Position numbers and translations under genes: made by a program. From assembly GCA_026214975.1 (NCBI GenBank), contig CM047805.1:62240834-62304833 (forward strand): 64,000 nt of DNA, given 5' to 3'. Each line of letters starts with the position of its first letter. Position 1 is the stretch's first letter. Positions 1 to 10,945 of this stretch are shown in pieces. The stretch is from Gentiana macrophylla (lineage: Eukaryota; Streptophyta; Magnoliopsida; Gentianales; Gentianaceae). The notes under the pieces are model-generated. The model searched no databases. It had not been told where the DNA came from and saw only the letters and a list, made by a program, of their open reading frames with translations.

Positions 1-2
1 AT

Positions 3-194
3 CCTATTTTGCACTCTAGAACCAAGCACATTGATGTGAGACATCATTTTATAAGAGATCATGTTGAAAAGAAGGATGTGGTGGTTCTGTATATCCCTAC
101 TAAAGATCAACTTGCTGATATTTTCAATAAACCACTTGATAGTGAAAGATTTGCTAAACTAAGGACTGAACTTGGAATTATCAAAGTTGACTGA
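3..194 (+). pseudogene. RNase H C-terminus of pol (Sirevirus A, partial)
   Basis: This is the last 63 codons of a copia polyprotein, entering from the left edge in frame 3 and stopping at TGA 192-194. It contains the RHHFIRDHVEKKDVVVLY block and the QLADIF-KPL signature that ends copia RNase H; the usual ADIFTKPL reads ADIFNKPL here. The protein is nearly identical to the end of the copy B frame at 26,254-26,445. RNase H removes the RNA strand during reverse transcription. The rest of pol lies outside the window, so whether this copy was intact cannot be judged. Confidence 0.9.
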
Positions 195-218
195 TAATCA
201 GAAGTGTACTGGAATTCA

Positions 219-387
219 CCAAGGGGATTAGTCTTTGCTATGTTGGGTGAGCTCACTTAGCAGATTAGTCATTGGTATCAACAATTCCATGTGCTTATGT
301 TTGGACAATTGAGCAAATGAGGTTGCCAAGGGGATTGGTCTTTGTCATGTTGGGTGAGCTCACTTGACGGATCAGTCATTGGTATTA
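219..387 (+). repeat. Paired ~62-bp imperfect direct repeats, period 107 bp
   Basis: Two similar units lie at 219-281 and 326-387. Each begins CCAAGGGGATT, contains GTTGGGTGAGCTCACTT and ends near TCATTGGTAT. The pair recurs in copy B at 26,478 and 26,585 with the same 107-bp period. It occupies the spacer between pol and the extra ORF. Function unknown. Confidence 0.85.
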
Positions 388-555
388 AACTTCATCTTGT
401 GTTATCAATTGAACAAGACAAGAAGAAATCAAGGATCAGGAGAGTTACTATGTCGAAGTCTTTGAAGCATCCAATCGCCAGATCTTGAGCCAACTCTGCT
501 GAGGACAACCTTGCTGAATGGAACGTTACACAGTCAAACTTATTAAAGTCAAAAA

Positions 556-849
556 GAAGATTGGCGGGATATTTATTCTATCTTTTATAACCGCGGTTAA
601 CATGATCCAACGGTTACAAACGTTATGGAGATGTAATGGGCCACGTGTCAAGTCAGCATTTACTCAGATTAATCATGGTTAATGTGGATGTACGTGCACT
701 GACAGTTACAACCTCTCCCTGTCTATTTATATAGACCTATCACAGCAGATATTCTCTACTGGCAAAATCTCAGATCTATACTCTCTATTTTTACACTGTG
801 TGAACACAGATTTACAATCTATCTTCTTCATCTTATATTTTTTATAACA
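556..849 (+). promoter_or_regulatory. Promoter-like region in front of the extra ORF (copy A)
   Basis: A TATA-type sequence (TATTTATATA, 724-733) sits inside the inverted repeat GTCTAT...ATAGAC (721-736), about 120 bp upstream of the ATG at 850, which has the context AACAATGGC. Upstream are TGGGCC (637-642) overlapping CCACGTGTC (641-649, G-box/ABRE type), TCCAACGGTTA (606-616, matching the mitosis-specific activator consensus) and ATTGGCGG (560-567, E2F-like). The motifs are seen directly; promoter activity is inferred. Copy B keeps the TATA box but has changes in the other motifs. Confidence 0.5.
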
Positions 850-3800
850 ATGGCGGAAAAGATTGATGTTCATATTGGAACAAGCCAAAGTGTAAGAGGA
901 TTTGTTGTTGATGCTAACAAAACTGAACTAGCAATCAACATTGGACGAAGAATAAGGAGGTATGAAGGTCTAGAGAATGTGCTTAACATAAGACTGGAAA
1001 CAATCTCATATACAAATGTTGTGAGCTTTTGGAAGAACATTGTGATAAAAGAAGGAACAGAGGCATTCAAAACAACTGTAAATGCCCAGGAGATTGAGGT
1101 TTCCCCAAGTCTACTGAGGGAAGTTTTTGGTTTTGAAGAAGTAGTAGATGGTCCAATAAATCCTGAGGAAATGAGATTGTCCAAGATGGATTTTGTTGAT
1201 AAAATCAAGACAAATAAAGACACCAAATCAATTCTAGGCATCAATGTTAGACACATTGGGAATGAGTACAACCTGCTGAGCAAAATCATTGCAAAGAATA
1301 TACTAGGGCTGGTTGGAAGTATGGATAATCTATCAGGACCCAAGATAGAGCTGCTGATGATTATTTGCAGATGTATGAAGTTTGATTGGGCTAGGTATTT
1401 CATTCACTACATGAAGAAGGTTGCAAAAGAGGAAAGAGAAAGAAAGAGGAAATCCAAGGCCTTACCCTTAGGATTAATGATTCAGGCCCTGCTGAATCAT
1501 TTGGAGATTCCTGATGTAGCACCTGAAAAGATTAATCAATCTAGATACAAGAAAGAGATTGATTATGCTATCCCTGGTCTGGATGATGATGAAGAATGTG
1601 TTGCTGAGCCTGCTGATAATGATAGTGATGGAAATGATGGTGATGCTGGTGGTGAGCAGGTCAAGCAAACTGTTAAGAAATCTGTTAAACCTGCTGCACC
1701 AAAGAAGGTTACTAAGAAGAGAAAGGCTACTGACACAAGGAAGAAAACAGAGATGTTAAAACCTAAAAGAACAAGGAAGCAAACAAAGATGATCACGAGG
1801 GTGCGGTGAAGTTGAGCTTACCGACCTGGTCAGAATGCTAGAAAAACTGTTGTTGAAATTTTGAGGGAACAACAGAAAGAAGCCACTAGAAAGAGGAAGC
1901 CTACTGTGGCTGAAATTGATGATGAGCCACTTTCCAAGAGAAGGAAAGAGATTATTAACAAAAAGAAACATGGAAAAAGGAAACAATTGAAAAATTTAGA
2001 GGCTCAAAGGGCACAAGAAGAAGAAGAAGGAGTAGAAGAAGAAGTAGAAGCAGTAGGAGAGGCTATTGATGCTGAGCCATTGACTATTATCAAGCCTACT
2101 GAGGATGCAGAGGTTGTTCTTGAGCAACTTGCTGGAGAGTCACAGCAAACTACAGAAACTGAACCTGCTGTTGATGTTGTTGAATCCTCACCTGCTAAGG
2201 CTGCTGAGACTACTGAAAGTGAACAGGCTGTTGTTGAGCAATCTGTTGGAGAAACACAGCAGTCTGCTGCACCAGAGCCTGCTATAGAAACTGTTAAATC
2301 TACTGAAGCTGCACAAGTTGTTGTTGAGCAACTTGTAGAAGAACCACAGCAAACCACTCAATCTACAACTGCTGTGGTGAGTGAAACATTGGTTCAAGAC
2401 CCTGCAATTCCTGCAATAGTTCAGGGGGAAGAATAGTGTGCTGTTAACCCTGCTGATGAGCATATAAGTCAAGGGGAACCAAGTGTTGTGCAAATGGAGG
2501 TAGTAGGGACCAATATCCAATCTGAGCAACCTACTGACCTTCATGCATCTATTGAAGATACATTGAGTTTTCTTGTTGGGACCTTTGGAGGTCATCAAGC
2601 TACTGAAACTGCTCCCAGGAGGTCTTTCATGCCTTTTGAAAGACATGTGAAAAAGAAGAAGAATGAAGAATTTGTAGATCCAAAACTTCAGCAGGTGGCT
2701 GATTATTTTCAATGGAAGTTTGGATTCTACAAGAGACAAAAGCCTGCTGCAGAACCTATGACAGACTTTGAAGAATGGGCTTTTGAAAAGTTAGGAGTGG
2801 AGAATTTGTTGGAACTTGTTGATACCTCTTTGTTACAGTCAAAATTGATGGATATCTTTGAAGATCAACAAAAAGAAGAGGGTATCAAGTTCAGGGACCC
2901 CAGAGATGACAATGATGATTCATCATCATCATCTGATTCTGGAGGTGATCATCCATCAGGTCCAGGAGGGACCAGTGGGACTGCATTGTTAATTTATCCT
3001 ACTGAAAGGAAGTCTACTGGTACTGGACAGCATACTGAGAGACAAATGGATGAAGATATGGAGAATCTCACCATTGATGATATTGAGGCACAAATCAATG
3101 GGGAATAGATGGTGGTGCAAACAGAATGGTTGGTGAGATTGAAAACTGGTTTTTTGAAGAACCTACTGAACAACCTGAAGATCAGCAAAATGTAGATTTG
3201 GATGATGAGAGGGTTACTGACCCCAGTAAACCTAGTGCCAGTTCAGAAGACTCAATTCAATATCAAGATGGATTTGACACTGAGGACACCCTGACCAAAA
3301 CTGCAAACTTGCTAAGAAGGATCATTGATATGGGGAAATTTCAACAAGAAAATATGGACATTTTCCCTGATCAAGTTGTTGTGGCATTCATTGCACAAGA
3401 TCCAAGATTTGAAGAGAGAGGTACAGTCTTTGGGTTACAAACGAAGACTGGACACACGAGTTGGAACAGGAGGTGCAGTTCTTTGAGTTGCAAACGAAAG
3501 ACTGGACACTGAGTTGGAACAATCTTTGGGTTTGGAGGAAACCCCTGCTGTTGTTGCTAAAGAGGCTGCTTAGTGGAGCCTGCTGGAGTCAAGGCCACTG
3601 TAGGAAGGATGGTCAACAGGCTGTTATTATTGATGAGAATGAGCAAATGTTAGACTATGACTACAGTGATGAAGATTTTCAAATTGATGGATCTACGGAT
3701 GATGAACCAGTGAATGATGAACCTGCACAAGATCCAATATTGGAAGATATTCTTGGTGCTATGGTTGAGGAAGGAACTCTCCCTGCTGGGAGAGATATGA

Positions 3801-4930
3801 GTAAATCAATGGTCATCAGCAGACAAAGGGCACAATATAATGTAGAAGAGCCTGCTGATGGAGTTGCTGGAGAAATGACTGGTGGAGTGCCAGTAGAAGT
3901 GTTGAATGAGTTGAGGACTATCGGGAATGACATATGTGATTAAGAACTCAAATGGATAGACAAGAGCAAAGATTTGAGGACTGATGAAGGCGTGGTGAAT
4001 GACAACGGACAATCATCAAGCTTGATTGCTTCAAATTTCACATCTACTCAAAATGATGTTAATGATATGATGCTAGATGTGAGGGGAATCAAGCAAGGAA
4101 ATACACTGAAAGAGAAGTTTTTGAAAGACCAACTTGCCTCTATCCATCAAAAACTTGATAAACTTGCTGAAACTCCTAAGCCTGCTGAGGCTGCTGGAAC
4201 ATCTCACCCTGCTGGATTGGATCCTAAGCTTACTGAGAGGATCAATCTACTGGAATAAACTCTGCAATCAAGGATTACTGCAGTTGATACAAGAACTAAA
4301 ATTATGGAAGGACAAATGAGTAATCTGGTTATCACACAGGAGAGTGTTCATGGCCTACTGTCCCATTTTGTTGATGATGTCACTAAGGGGGAAGAGGGCC
4401 AAACAACAGTAGTAAAAGAGGCTGCAAGGATTTTTGCTAAAAAGAAATGGGAGAATGATACAAATGCATTCAAGGAACCTGCACCTGGCAGAGTTCAACT
4501 TACTGATGATCTCCTCAAACAATACAAGAATGAATACTATAACAGAAGGAAACCTTACCATGACAAGGGATTTCATGAAGGTTTAAACTCATTCTTGGGA
4601 TTGAAGTTTTGGGAAGTAAGGTTTAGAGCCTTGAGGGCAAGTTACAGAGGTGGAAGAGGTGGAAGAAGTGGTAGAGGTGAAAGGAGTTTGCCTATCACAA
4701 AAGCTAAGGACTCACTGAATGAATTCAAAGAGCTTTACATGAGAATGGGATTCAGAGTCAATAAAATCAACCTCATCCTACCTGAAGCATGGAAGTGGTG
4801 GAAGGAAGTGAACTCCTACATTGACTTCACTTTGATTGAAAATGAATGGATGAGAGAGATGATAGAAAAAATAAGAGCTTATCAAGAACAAGCTAAAAAA
4901 GCAAGAGAAGAAAGAGAAAGAAGACAGTAG
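850..4930 (+). pseudogene. Large extra ORF downstream of pol, copy A (broken)
   Basis: Protein of unknown function encoded after RNase H. Open segments lie at 850-1809, 1861-2436, 2488-3108, 3126-3512, 3461-3943, 3974-4258 and 4304-4930, separated by stops or frameshifts. The N-terminal ~200 residues (TELAINIGRRIRR..., ...MKFDWARYFIHYMKK) form an ordered-looking domain. It is followed by a K/R-rich stretch, an acidic region of Q-, E- and V-rich imperfect repeats (about 2060-2440), the block DPKLQQVADYFQWKFGFYKR, a Ser/Asp run, a predicted coiled coil, an RGGRGGRSGRG box near 4650 and a basic tail ending ERERRQ. No signal peptide or membrane segment is apparent. That argues against an envelope protein, although Sireviruses are known to carry 'env-like' ORFs here. 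Copy B has the same ORF with different breaks. Confidence 0.75.
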
Positions 4931-5077
4931 ATTAGCATAATTATCTGTTTTATCTTTGATGATGCTAGACTGTAATAACTTGAACAAATGTTTATAATGA
5001 AAATTCACTGAATTTGTTCTGCTTTTGTTTTCAAACTTTTTGCTTTGCTGTTAGGTGAGGGTAGTGGCATCATCACC
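4931..5077 (+). other. 3' untranslated spacer, Sirevirus A
   Basis: Short AT-rich spacer from the stop codon of the extra ORF to the polypurine tract. Copy B has the equivalent at 61,319-61,467, including TTTTTGCTTTGCTGTTAGG. Nothing coding is seen. Confidence 0.7.
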
Positions 5078-5091
5078 AAAAAAGGGGAAAT
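5078..5091 (+). other. Polypurine tract, Sirevirus A
   Basis: AAAAAAGGGGAAAT directly precedes the 3' LTR and is preceded by CATCATCACC. It primes plus-strand DNA synthesis. Copy B shows the same context at 61,468-61,480. Confidence 0.85.
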
Positions 5092-6800
5092 TGTTGGACT
5101 TATTTCTATGTTTTAGTGATGAGTGTCAGGCTAACTGTTATAGTGCAAAGGCAAAAAGATGTCTAGATCAAATGTATAGGTTTATTAGAGTTTGATCTTT
5201 GTATAGGTTTGATCAAACAAGATCTTTGTAAAGGTCGTTGACCGAGTTATTGAGACTAGTTTAGGTCAAGAGGGTAGTTTGGTCGTTAGAGACTTATCAG
5301 AAACCGCCAAGAAGGCGAAGGCCGAGGGCTCAAACTCGATTAATGAAGGCTAAGGGATCAAACTTAGTAATTAAAGTCAAGGATATGGAATCGAGTTTAG
5401 GCAAGTGCGTGATGACCTAAAGCGATTACATATATCTTGTGTAAGGTCTAAGTTCCTTAAGTTGCATGGTGATTGGAACTTAGTTGCAAAAGGTGTAATC
5501 TAACTTCACAAATAAAAGTTAGATAAAAGAAATCAGCTGCATTGTATTTGATACACAGCAAATTGCTGTTCAGAAGACTGATAGGTATTACAGCAGACTG
5601 ATGAACCTGCTGATAATATACCTCGATTAATTCAAGATTACATTGGAAGATTACATGGAAAATGACAGCTAACAACCTCTGACTTATCAAACAAATCAGT
5701 GGTTGAGATTAAAAAGACGTTGGGATGATTCAGAATTTTATCCAATGGATATAAGTCAGGGTGAGCATTTCGCATTGTCAAAAAGGATTTCGAGTTGTCG
5801 AGTCCTATGAATAGTGACAGAAAGCAAGTCAAATAGGACAAAACAAGGAACGGCTATATTTGAATTTCAAATACAAGTCACATGCCATCCTACCTATAAA
5901 TAGAGGACTTCCAACTCAGAAAAAGAATATGATTAATGAATTTTTAAGAGAAAAATATAAGAGATATTTCTGAGCTGAAAAACACCCTGCTGAACCTACT
6001 GAGCTTAAAGCTACTGATTCAGAGAAAATCTTCAAGTGTATTCTGTATTCAAGCTACATCAAGTTTACACATTTGAAGTCTGCAAGCTACTGATTATATC
6101 ATCCTAATCAAGCTGTTGCAACTGAATCATTTACTTGATTCAATCCTTATTTTATAAAGAACCTACTGAAGACAGTGAAGCATCTGTTGGGTGTGAAAGA
6201 CTGTTGTTTGTGGTGGAGCTGGTGAAGAGGCAATCCTACCCTTCAAGGACCAGTGGAAGACTTTGGAGCAGCAATCCTACTAGTTCCAAGTGTTCAGTTT
6301 GTGAAGCCATAGTTATTGGTGAAGGACAAGCAACTTAGGAATCTTTGTAACAGCTACATCAAAGATCTCTAGTGAATTACCTCCAACATCACAGGAGAAG
6401 AGTGGACTGACCGGATTACACCACCTGGAACCACTATAAAACTTGCCTACTTACTTTCTGCACTTATATTCTGCATTTAGTTTACTATACACATCAACCT
6501 ACTGAATCTAGCAACTGAAATCACACACTTACACTACTGAGTATCAAATACTTAGTATCATATTTAACAACAAGTAATAAGGCTTAATTTTTGATATAAT
6601 TCCGCTGCACAAATTCAGTAAACTTAACTGTTAGTAGACTCATCTGTACATCATCAAGAGAGCTCATCAAGTATCAATGAGACATCTTGAGGGTATCATT
6701 GAAGTTCTTTGAGTTTGTCAACTCCAAAAAATTTTAAGTGTTAAGTTTATTCACCCACCCCCCCTCTAAACTTAACCAAAGCCTTTTCAGGGGACCAACA
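5092..6800 (+). repeat. 3' LTR of Sirevirus A (1709 bp)
   Basis: Begins TGTTGGACTT and ends GGGACCAACA, so it has 5'-TG...CA-3' ends. It aligns along its length with the copy B 5' LTR at 19,203-20,875. A TATA box (TATAAATAG, 5895-5903) marks the likely U3/R boundary; copy B has it at 20,024. The stretch 5228-5345 differs from copy B in a peculiar CAG/CTG-centred way (see findings). Confidence 0.9.
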
Positions 6801-7325
6801 CAAAGATTACATATCCTTGCAATCGTGTTGGAAACTAACTCCAAAAGACTAAGTGGTGAAAAATGCATCGAAATGAAACGTGACAAGTCTATGAATTGAT
6901 GAATGAATCGTCAAAAGCTAAGTGACGTTCCTACCCCCCACTTTATCGAAGCATTTTCCTCAATGATGAAAAGATTATAAATGAAAAGGAACTTAGCTTA
7001 GTTTACGCACGGAGCGTAGGTAATGAATCCGTAGTCATCATTTCTCGGGCAAATCGTCAATGAAAATATGCGAAGATCTGCTATAACAAAAGTCTAGCAT
7101 ACAACACAAAGCCAAAAAGCGGAGTAACACGATAAAAGACAGAATATTTAAATGGCAGTAAGCAAATTCAATGAAAGTGTAAACAATTTAAGCCAGTCAA
7201 AATACACTTTATTAAAAAGAAAAACCATAATTTTGCAAAGTCGGGAAAATAAAATAAGTAACAAAGAAAAGGAAATGAAAAACAACAATGGAAATGAAAA
7301 TACTAAAAAGTCTAGGACGAGGCTA
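6801..7325 (-). other. 3' region of M1
   Basis: On the minus strand this follows the stop of the extra ORF. It is AT-rich and has no convincing ORF. A minus-strand frame at 7148-7438 is only partly coding: its upstream end belongs to the extra ORF in another phase. Confidence 0.4.
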
Positions 7326-8399
7326 CTAATTAGAGTCAATGTCCTCGTAGTCCTCGTCAACAGGAGGTGGTGCAGCAGACGAAGGGCCAGCCCCGAAGAA
7401 GATAGGTCATATCTAGGGGGCTCTCGGTGGTGGGGCATAGGGTGGAATGTTGAGATACGCCATTATATGAGTGAGCATGCCCCGCATATCTGCTAACTCT
7501 CTAGTCACTGCGGCCTGAAATTCCTTCTGCAGCCTAGCACGTCCTAGTGCTAGTATCACTGCCCGTCTTCTTCACCTTCCTGTGATGATAACTGCCTCGC
7601 TGTCAAAAATAGGCAATGGCTCAACTCTGTCATCAGCAGCTAGAACTGGGCACTCTACTACTATTGCCAATGCTTCAATCAGGTTGCCATATGGCAAAAT
7701 CTCTCTCCTAGTCCTGGAAACCTGGAGAATCCTCTCATGCATCAACATACCGATGTTCACATCATTCTCGATATCGAGATTTTACATGAGCTCAACCTGC
7801 CGACAAGTCACTATGTCTCTGTGAGCATTAGGCAGAAGATGAGTGATCAAAAATATGTGCAACATACGAGCGTCCCATGCTAGCTCGTTTGAATAGAAGG
7901 TAGTGGGGAAATTATTGGCACCGAAGTCTCACTGCACATCATAGTATTCAGCAATACGCAGCAGGCGCTCCAGATCGTGCTCCTTAGTGGCAGCTGTGAA
8001 CTCCTCATCATGAACTAGTGCATTTTCTAGGCCATAGCGGGCATTAATTATCTCGATTGAAAAATCGATATGGCCCCTGGAAAAATAGCGACATTAGATT
8101 CGGGTTTTGCCGCCATGTTGGCATAGAACTCACGGACAATGGTGGCGTTGAATGTAGGAGGAATGAGGGCCATGTCCGCTATGCCGTGAAATTGGAGCAC
8201 TGTGGTATAATGTCACCACAATCATTAAGGTTGATGCCCCTTTCCCTTGCCACCGACCCGCATTCCAATGAGTCTGAAAAGGCTCATAGATAGCAACAGA
8301 GGTGAACTAATCGACTCCATTAATTGTTGGAATGGTGTCGCCCTGAACTCTCTATTGAGCTCATCTACGTCTCGGGATAGGGTTGCCTCTACCAGCCAT
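7326..8399 (-). pseudogene. Extra ORF of M1, 'putative plant transposon protein'-like (broken)
   Basis: Minus-strand frame starting at ATG 8399-8397 (MAGRGNPIPRRR) and ending at TAG 7328-7326 with an acidic tail, DEDYEDIDSN. Several stops and phase changes interrupt it. Recognisable blocks, in order, are a segment with VREFYANMA, one with AWDARMLHIFLITHLLPNA, and one with ILPYGNLIEAL. These resemble the domain annotated as putative plant transposon protein in many Athila-type elements. The role of that family is unknown. Family placement is from pattern recognition and would need a profile search. Confidence 0.55.
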
Positions 8400-8940
8400 T
8401 AAAATAGATAAACTGAACTCTGTTGCTACTGAGAAATAGGCCTCGGTGTTGCGACAGGGTATTTTGTGGCAGCCGGAGTTTTGATTATTATGGTTTATGA
8501 ATTCATGGAGATCTCTACAACTCCTAGTGAATGACATGAAATCGGGGTGCAAAAATAAAAAACTGACAGCAGCAATTAAAGGGAAAATGGAGATTTGGGT
8601 GATGGAAATGGTGTTTAAGTGGTTGTGTAGTGTTTAGAGATAGTGGTGGTGTTGGCCGAAATTTTTAGAAGAAGAAGAAGGAGGATAAATTGTGATAGTG
8701 ATGGAAATTGATAAAGGTAAAGGGTGGTTTATATTGGAAGAGGTAGGATAAGTTTGAATTAGAATGGGTTGTATGGAAAGGTGGGGAGGAGTAATGATGG
8801 GTGAGTGGATTGAGGGAGGATTGAAGGATTGAGGTAAAGGGGAAAAATGGTGGAGTAATGGGGAAGAGGGAAAGGTGGACGGTTCCCTGCCCTTGTCAGA
8901 TTCCCGATGCAGCGCGTGGGGTCCACGCGCCATCATGCGT
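8400..8940 (-). promoter_or_regulatory. Promoter-like leader of the M1 extra ORF
   Basis: On the minus strand an ATATAAACC TATA-type box (about 8728-8736) lies ~330 bp upstream of the ATG at 8399. It is followed by a C/T/A-rich leader. Further upstream is a perfect 8-bp inverted repeat, GCGCGTGG (8912-8919) / CCACGCGC (8923-8930), with a 3-nt centre. Motifs are observed; function is inferred. Confidence 0.35.
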
Positions 8941-9454
8941 CCCCATAATTATTATTTTTCAAACCTTGGGAACTGGACTCAAGTACTCTCGCAGCTTCAT
9001 AAAGGACTCTCACGGCTTCCAGAGTTTTCCTCTTCCAGATTCCTCAAAACTACAATATAGCTTCACACCATGTTGAATCCTTGACAATTATCAATCCAAA
9101 ACTGACCCTAATAGGCTAAGTCCTTGCCTTCCTTGTATTTTCTCTCTGACTCTTCTAACCTACTTCACCGGATTGCTCAACAAGTAAAAAAACCACCATC
9201 CTTAAGTACGGAATTTCGGGATGCGGTAGGATGAAAAAAAACTTGTCGTTCATTCCTGCTACTTTTATTCGACTCTTTCTAACCTAAGGTTAAGAAGCTA
9301 GTTCTGAGTTTAGAGTCGCCAACTCGAATTTATTTCGACTCTTACTCAGTCAGATTGTCGGGTCTTTACCCACCAAACTTGCACTCAGGAGGCCTTCACC
9401 GAGACGCATCTTCCTTCTCTCTCTATCCATGCTTTCCCTAGAATTTTTATGCCC
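8941..9454. other. Unassigned stretch within M1
   Basis: No convincing ORF, LTR boundary or RNA gene. A segment around 9300-9350 contains TTTAGAGTCGCCAA, reminiscent of LTR sequence of Ogre/Tat elements, but it is too short to assign. Confidence 0.3.
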
Positions 9455-10522
9455 AAGTAGAAGCATTATTCCTTTCCATCTAGAAGTGCTTCTTCTCGAG
9501 CCTCCTTAGTGGAACCTTGAGCTCTCAGCCTTGCACTCTTGGCCTTCTTCGGCAGTGCACTCGGCTTTCCACGTCTACTTCGAGATTTACTCTTATTGCA
9601 CAAAGAATTCACTTTTTCAACTGTTGAACTTAAACCTTCACTACGTGGGGCAGACTCGTCAAAACTGACTGCCTCCCTAAGCGCATTGTCGTGAATCTTC
9701 TCCTCTTTCTCTCAAAGTATAACTATCATAAATTCCCGCTCTCTGGTCTCCACTACTAATTGTTTCTTCTTATCTTGAATGTCCTCTATCTCTATGACTT
9801 TAACTTCTCCAGTGTCCAACCTCACGCAGTACTGTCTAGGCCGATTGGGTAATGGTTCTGGGATCGTAAAATTTTTAGCATTGTTTTTTTACCCTAATTG
9901 TGATTTCACGATTATCGTAATCCATAATGGCTCGACTTCTTGATAAGAATGGACGCCCTAACAAAACATTAGCACTCGGATCATCGGGGATGTCCAGGAC
10001 TACAAAGTCAGCTGGGAAGATGAAACTTCCCACTCTGAACTCATAGACTCTCATCTTGCCAGTAATCATATCGACCTCATGATCGACAAAATGCATGCTG
10101 CGTACCTCATCCATCTCGACCTTGAATTTTGCATGTTTACAAAGTGAGAGAGGGAGGATATTACAACTAGAGCCTGAGTCGCACATCCCTAGTCCAAAAG
10201 ATATTCCATTTATTGAGACAGGGAGTCTATAGGTACCAGGGTCTCCTTACTTGACTATAGTGTCTTAGTCAAGGTAATCCTCTGACTCTGAGAACATAGT
10301 GTCAGGATCCTCCTCTGGATCAGAATCAGTAGAGGATATATCAATTAATTCAATAGGAAACTCACCTGGGCGATAGTTCTCGTACTCATTTAGACTGTCT
10401 TCGGCTTCTCTTTCTTTCTTAGCTCTAGTGGCTTCTTTTTCCAGTTCCACTCTCTTTTTGTCCACTTCATATTGCTCATGTACCTTTGAGCCTTGGTACA
10501 TAGAAATGGAAACGACATTCAA
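9455..10522 (-). pseudogene. Athila-type aspartic protease region of M1 (broken)
   Basis: Two minus-strand segments, 10522-10265 and 10186-9875, share one reading frame and are separated by in-frame stops (first TAG at about 10264-10262). The first has a charged coiled-coil-like stretch and an acidic tail (DSDPEEDPDTMFSESEDYLD). The second is a retropepsin: catalytic CDSGSSCNILPLSL near 10,180 (Asp-Ser-Gly), a hydrophobic strand, and the closing motif VLLGRPFLSRSRAIMDYDN, which parallels the G2 protease. The frame continues brokenly to about 9455 as basic linker sequence. Protease would cut Gag-Pol. Only about 400 bp separate it from the PBS, so gag is missing or unrecognisable. Confidence 0.7.
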
Positions 10523-10921
10523 AATAGTTCATGGCATGGTGCTAGCTGACTTCAAATTCTTACTATCTTTCTGGGTAAATGTGGAAAGTGTTATGTATCC
10601 CTGCAAGATAGACGAAATAAAACAAAAACACGCTTAGTAATTTCCTGCTTCAGCTGGGTCCAGACCCAACTACTGCGGACCTACTAACTAATAACGTACA
10701 AGGATAAACACAGAAAAACAGAGAAGTGATCAGGATCTGAGTCACAGAATCCCATGGCTACGGTAGGGTATGCCGATGTCTCAAAAGCTGTTTGCCCTCT
10801 TCTGATCTTAAACTATAAAGGATTGATACATAATAGACTTTAGACTCTAAAACCAGCAACGAACAAAAAATGAAAAATTCTTAATTATATTTAATGAAAG
10901 TATTATCTATATTGGCCATTG

Positions 10922-10939
10922 TCCCCAGCAATGGCGCCA
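10922..10939 (-). other. Primer binding site of M1 (tRNA-Asp type)
   Basis: On the minus strand this reads TGGCGCCATTGCTGGGGA. It matches the complement of the 3' end of plant tRNA-Asp(GUC) except for two changes that look like CpG deamination. It lies 6 bp inside the LTR end at 10946. Confidence 0.8.
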
Positions 10940-10945
10940 AAAAAT

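Larger units (their letters stand above)
1..6800 (+). mobile_element. Sirevirus-type Ty1/copia retrotransposon, copy A (3' part only)
   Basis: The window opens inside this element. Seen in order: the end of RNase H, a 655-bp spacer, a large extra ORF, a polypurine tract and a 3' LTR ending in CA at 6800. The same order recurs in copy B from 26,200 to 61,873, which fixes the boundaries. Assignment to the Sirevirus type rests on the RNase H C-terminal motif, the CATCATCACC-A/G-rich polypurine context, LTRs of about 1.7 kb, and an additional ORF downstream of pol. The 5' half lies outside the window, so no target-site duplication can be checked; the 5 bp after the LTR are CAAAG. Confidence 0.85.

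Noticed and set aside
870..1403. 177-codon open frame on the minus strand
   Set aside because: Lies antisense to the well supported extra ORF; its protein has no domain and the plus frame is conserved in copy B.
850..4930. Envelope gene call for the extra ORF
   Set aside because: No signal peptide, transmembrane helix or cleavage-site pattern visible; label withheld.
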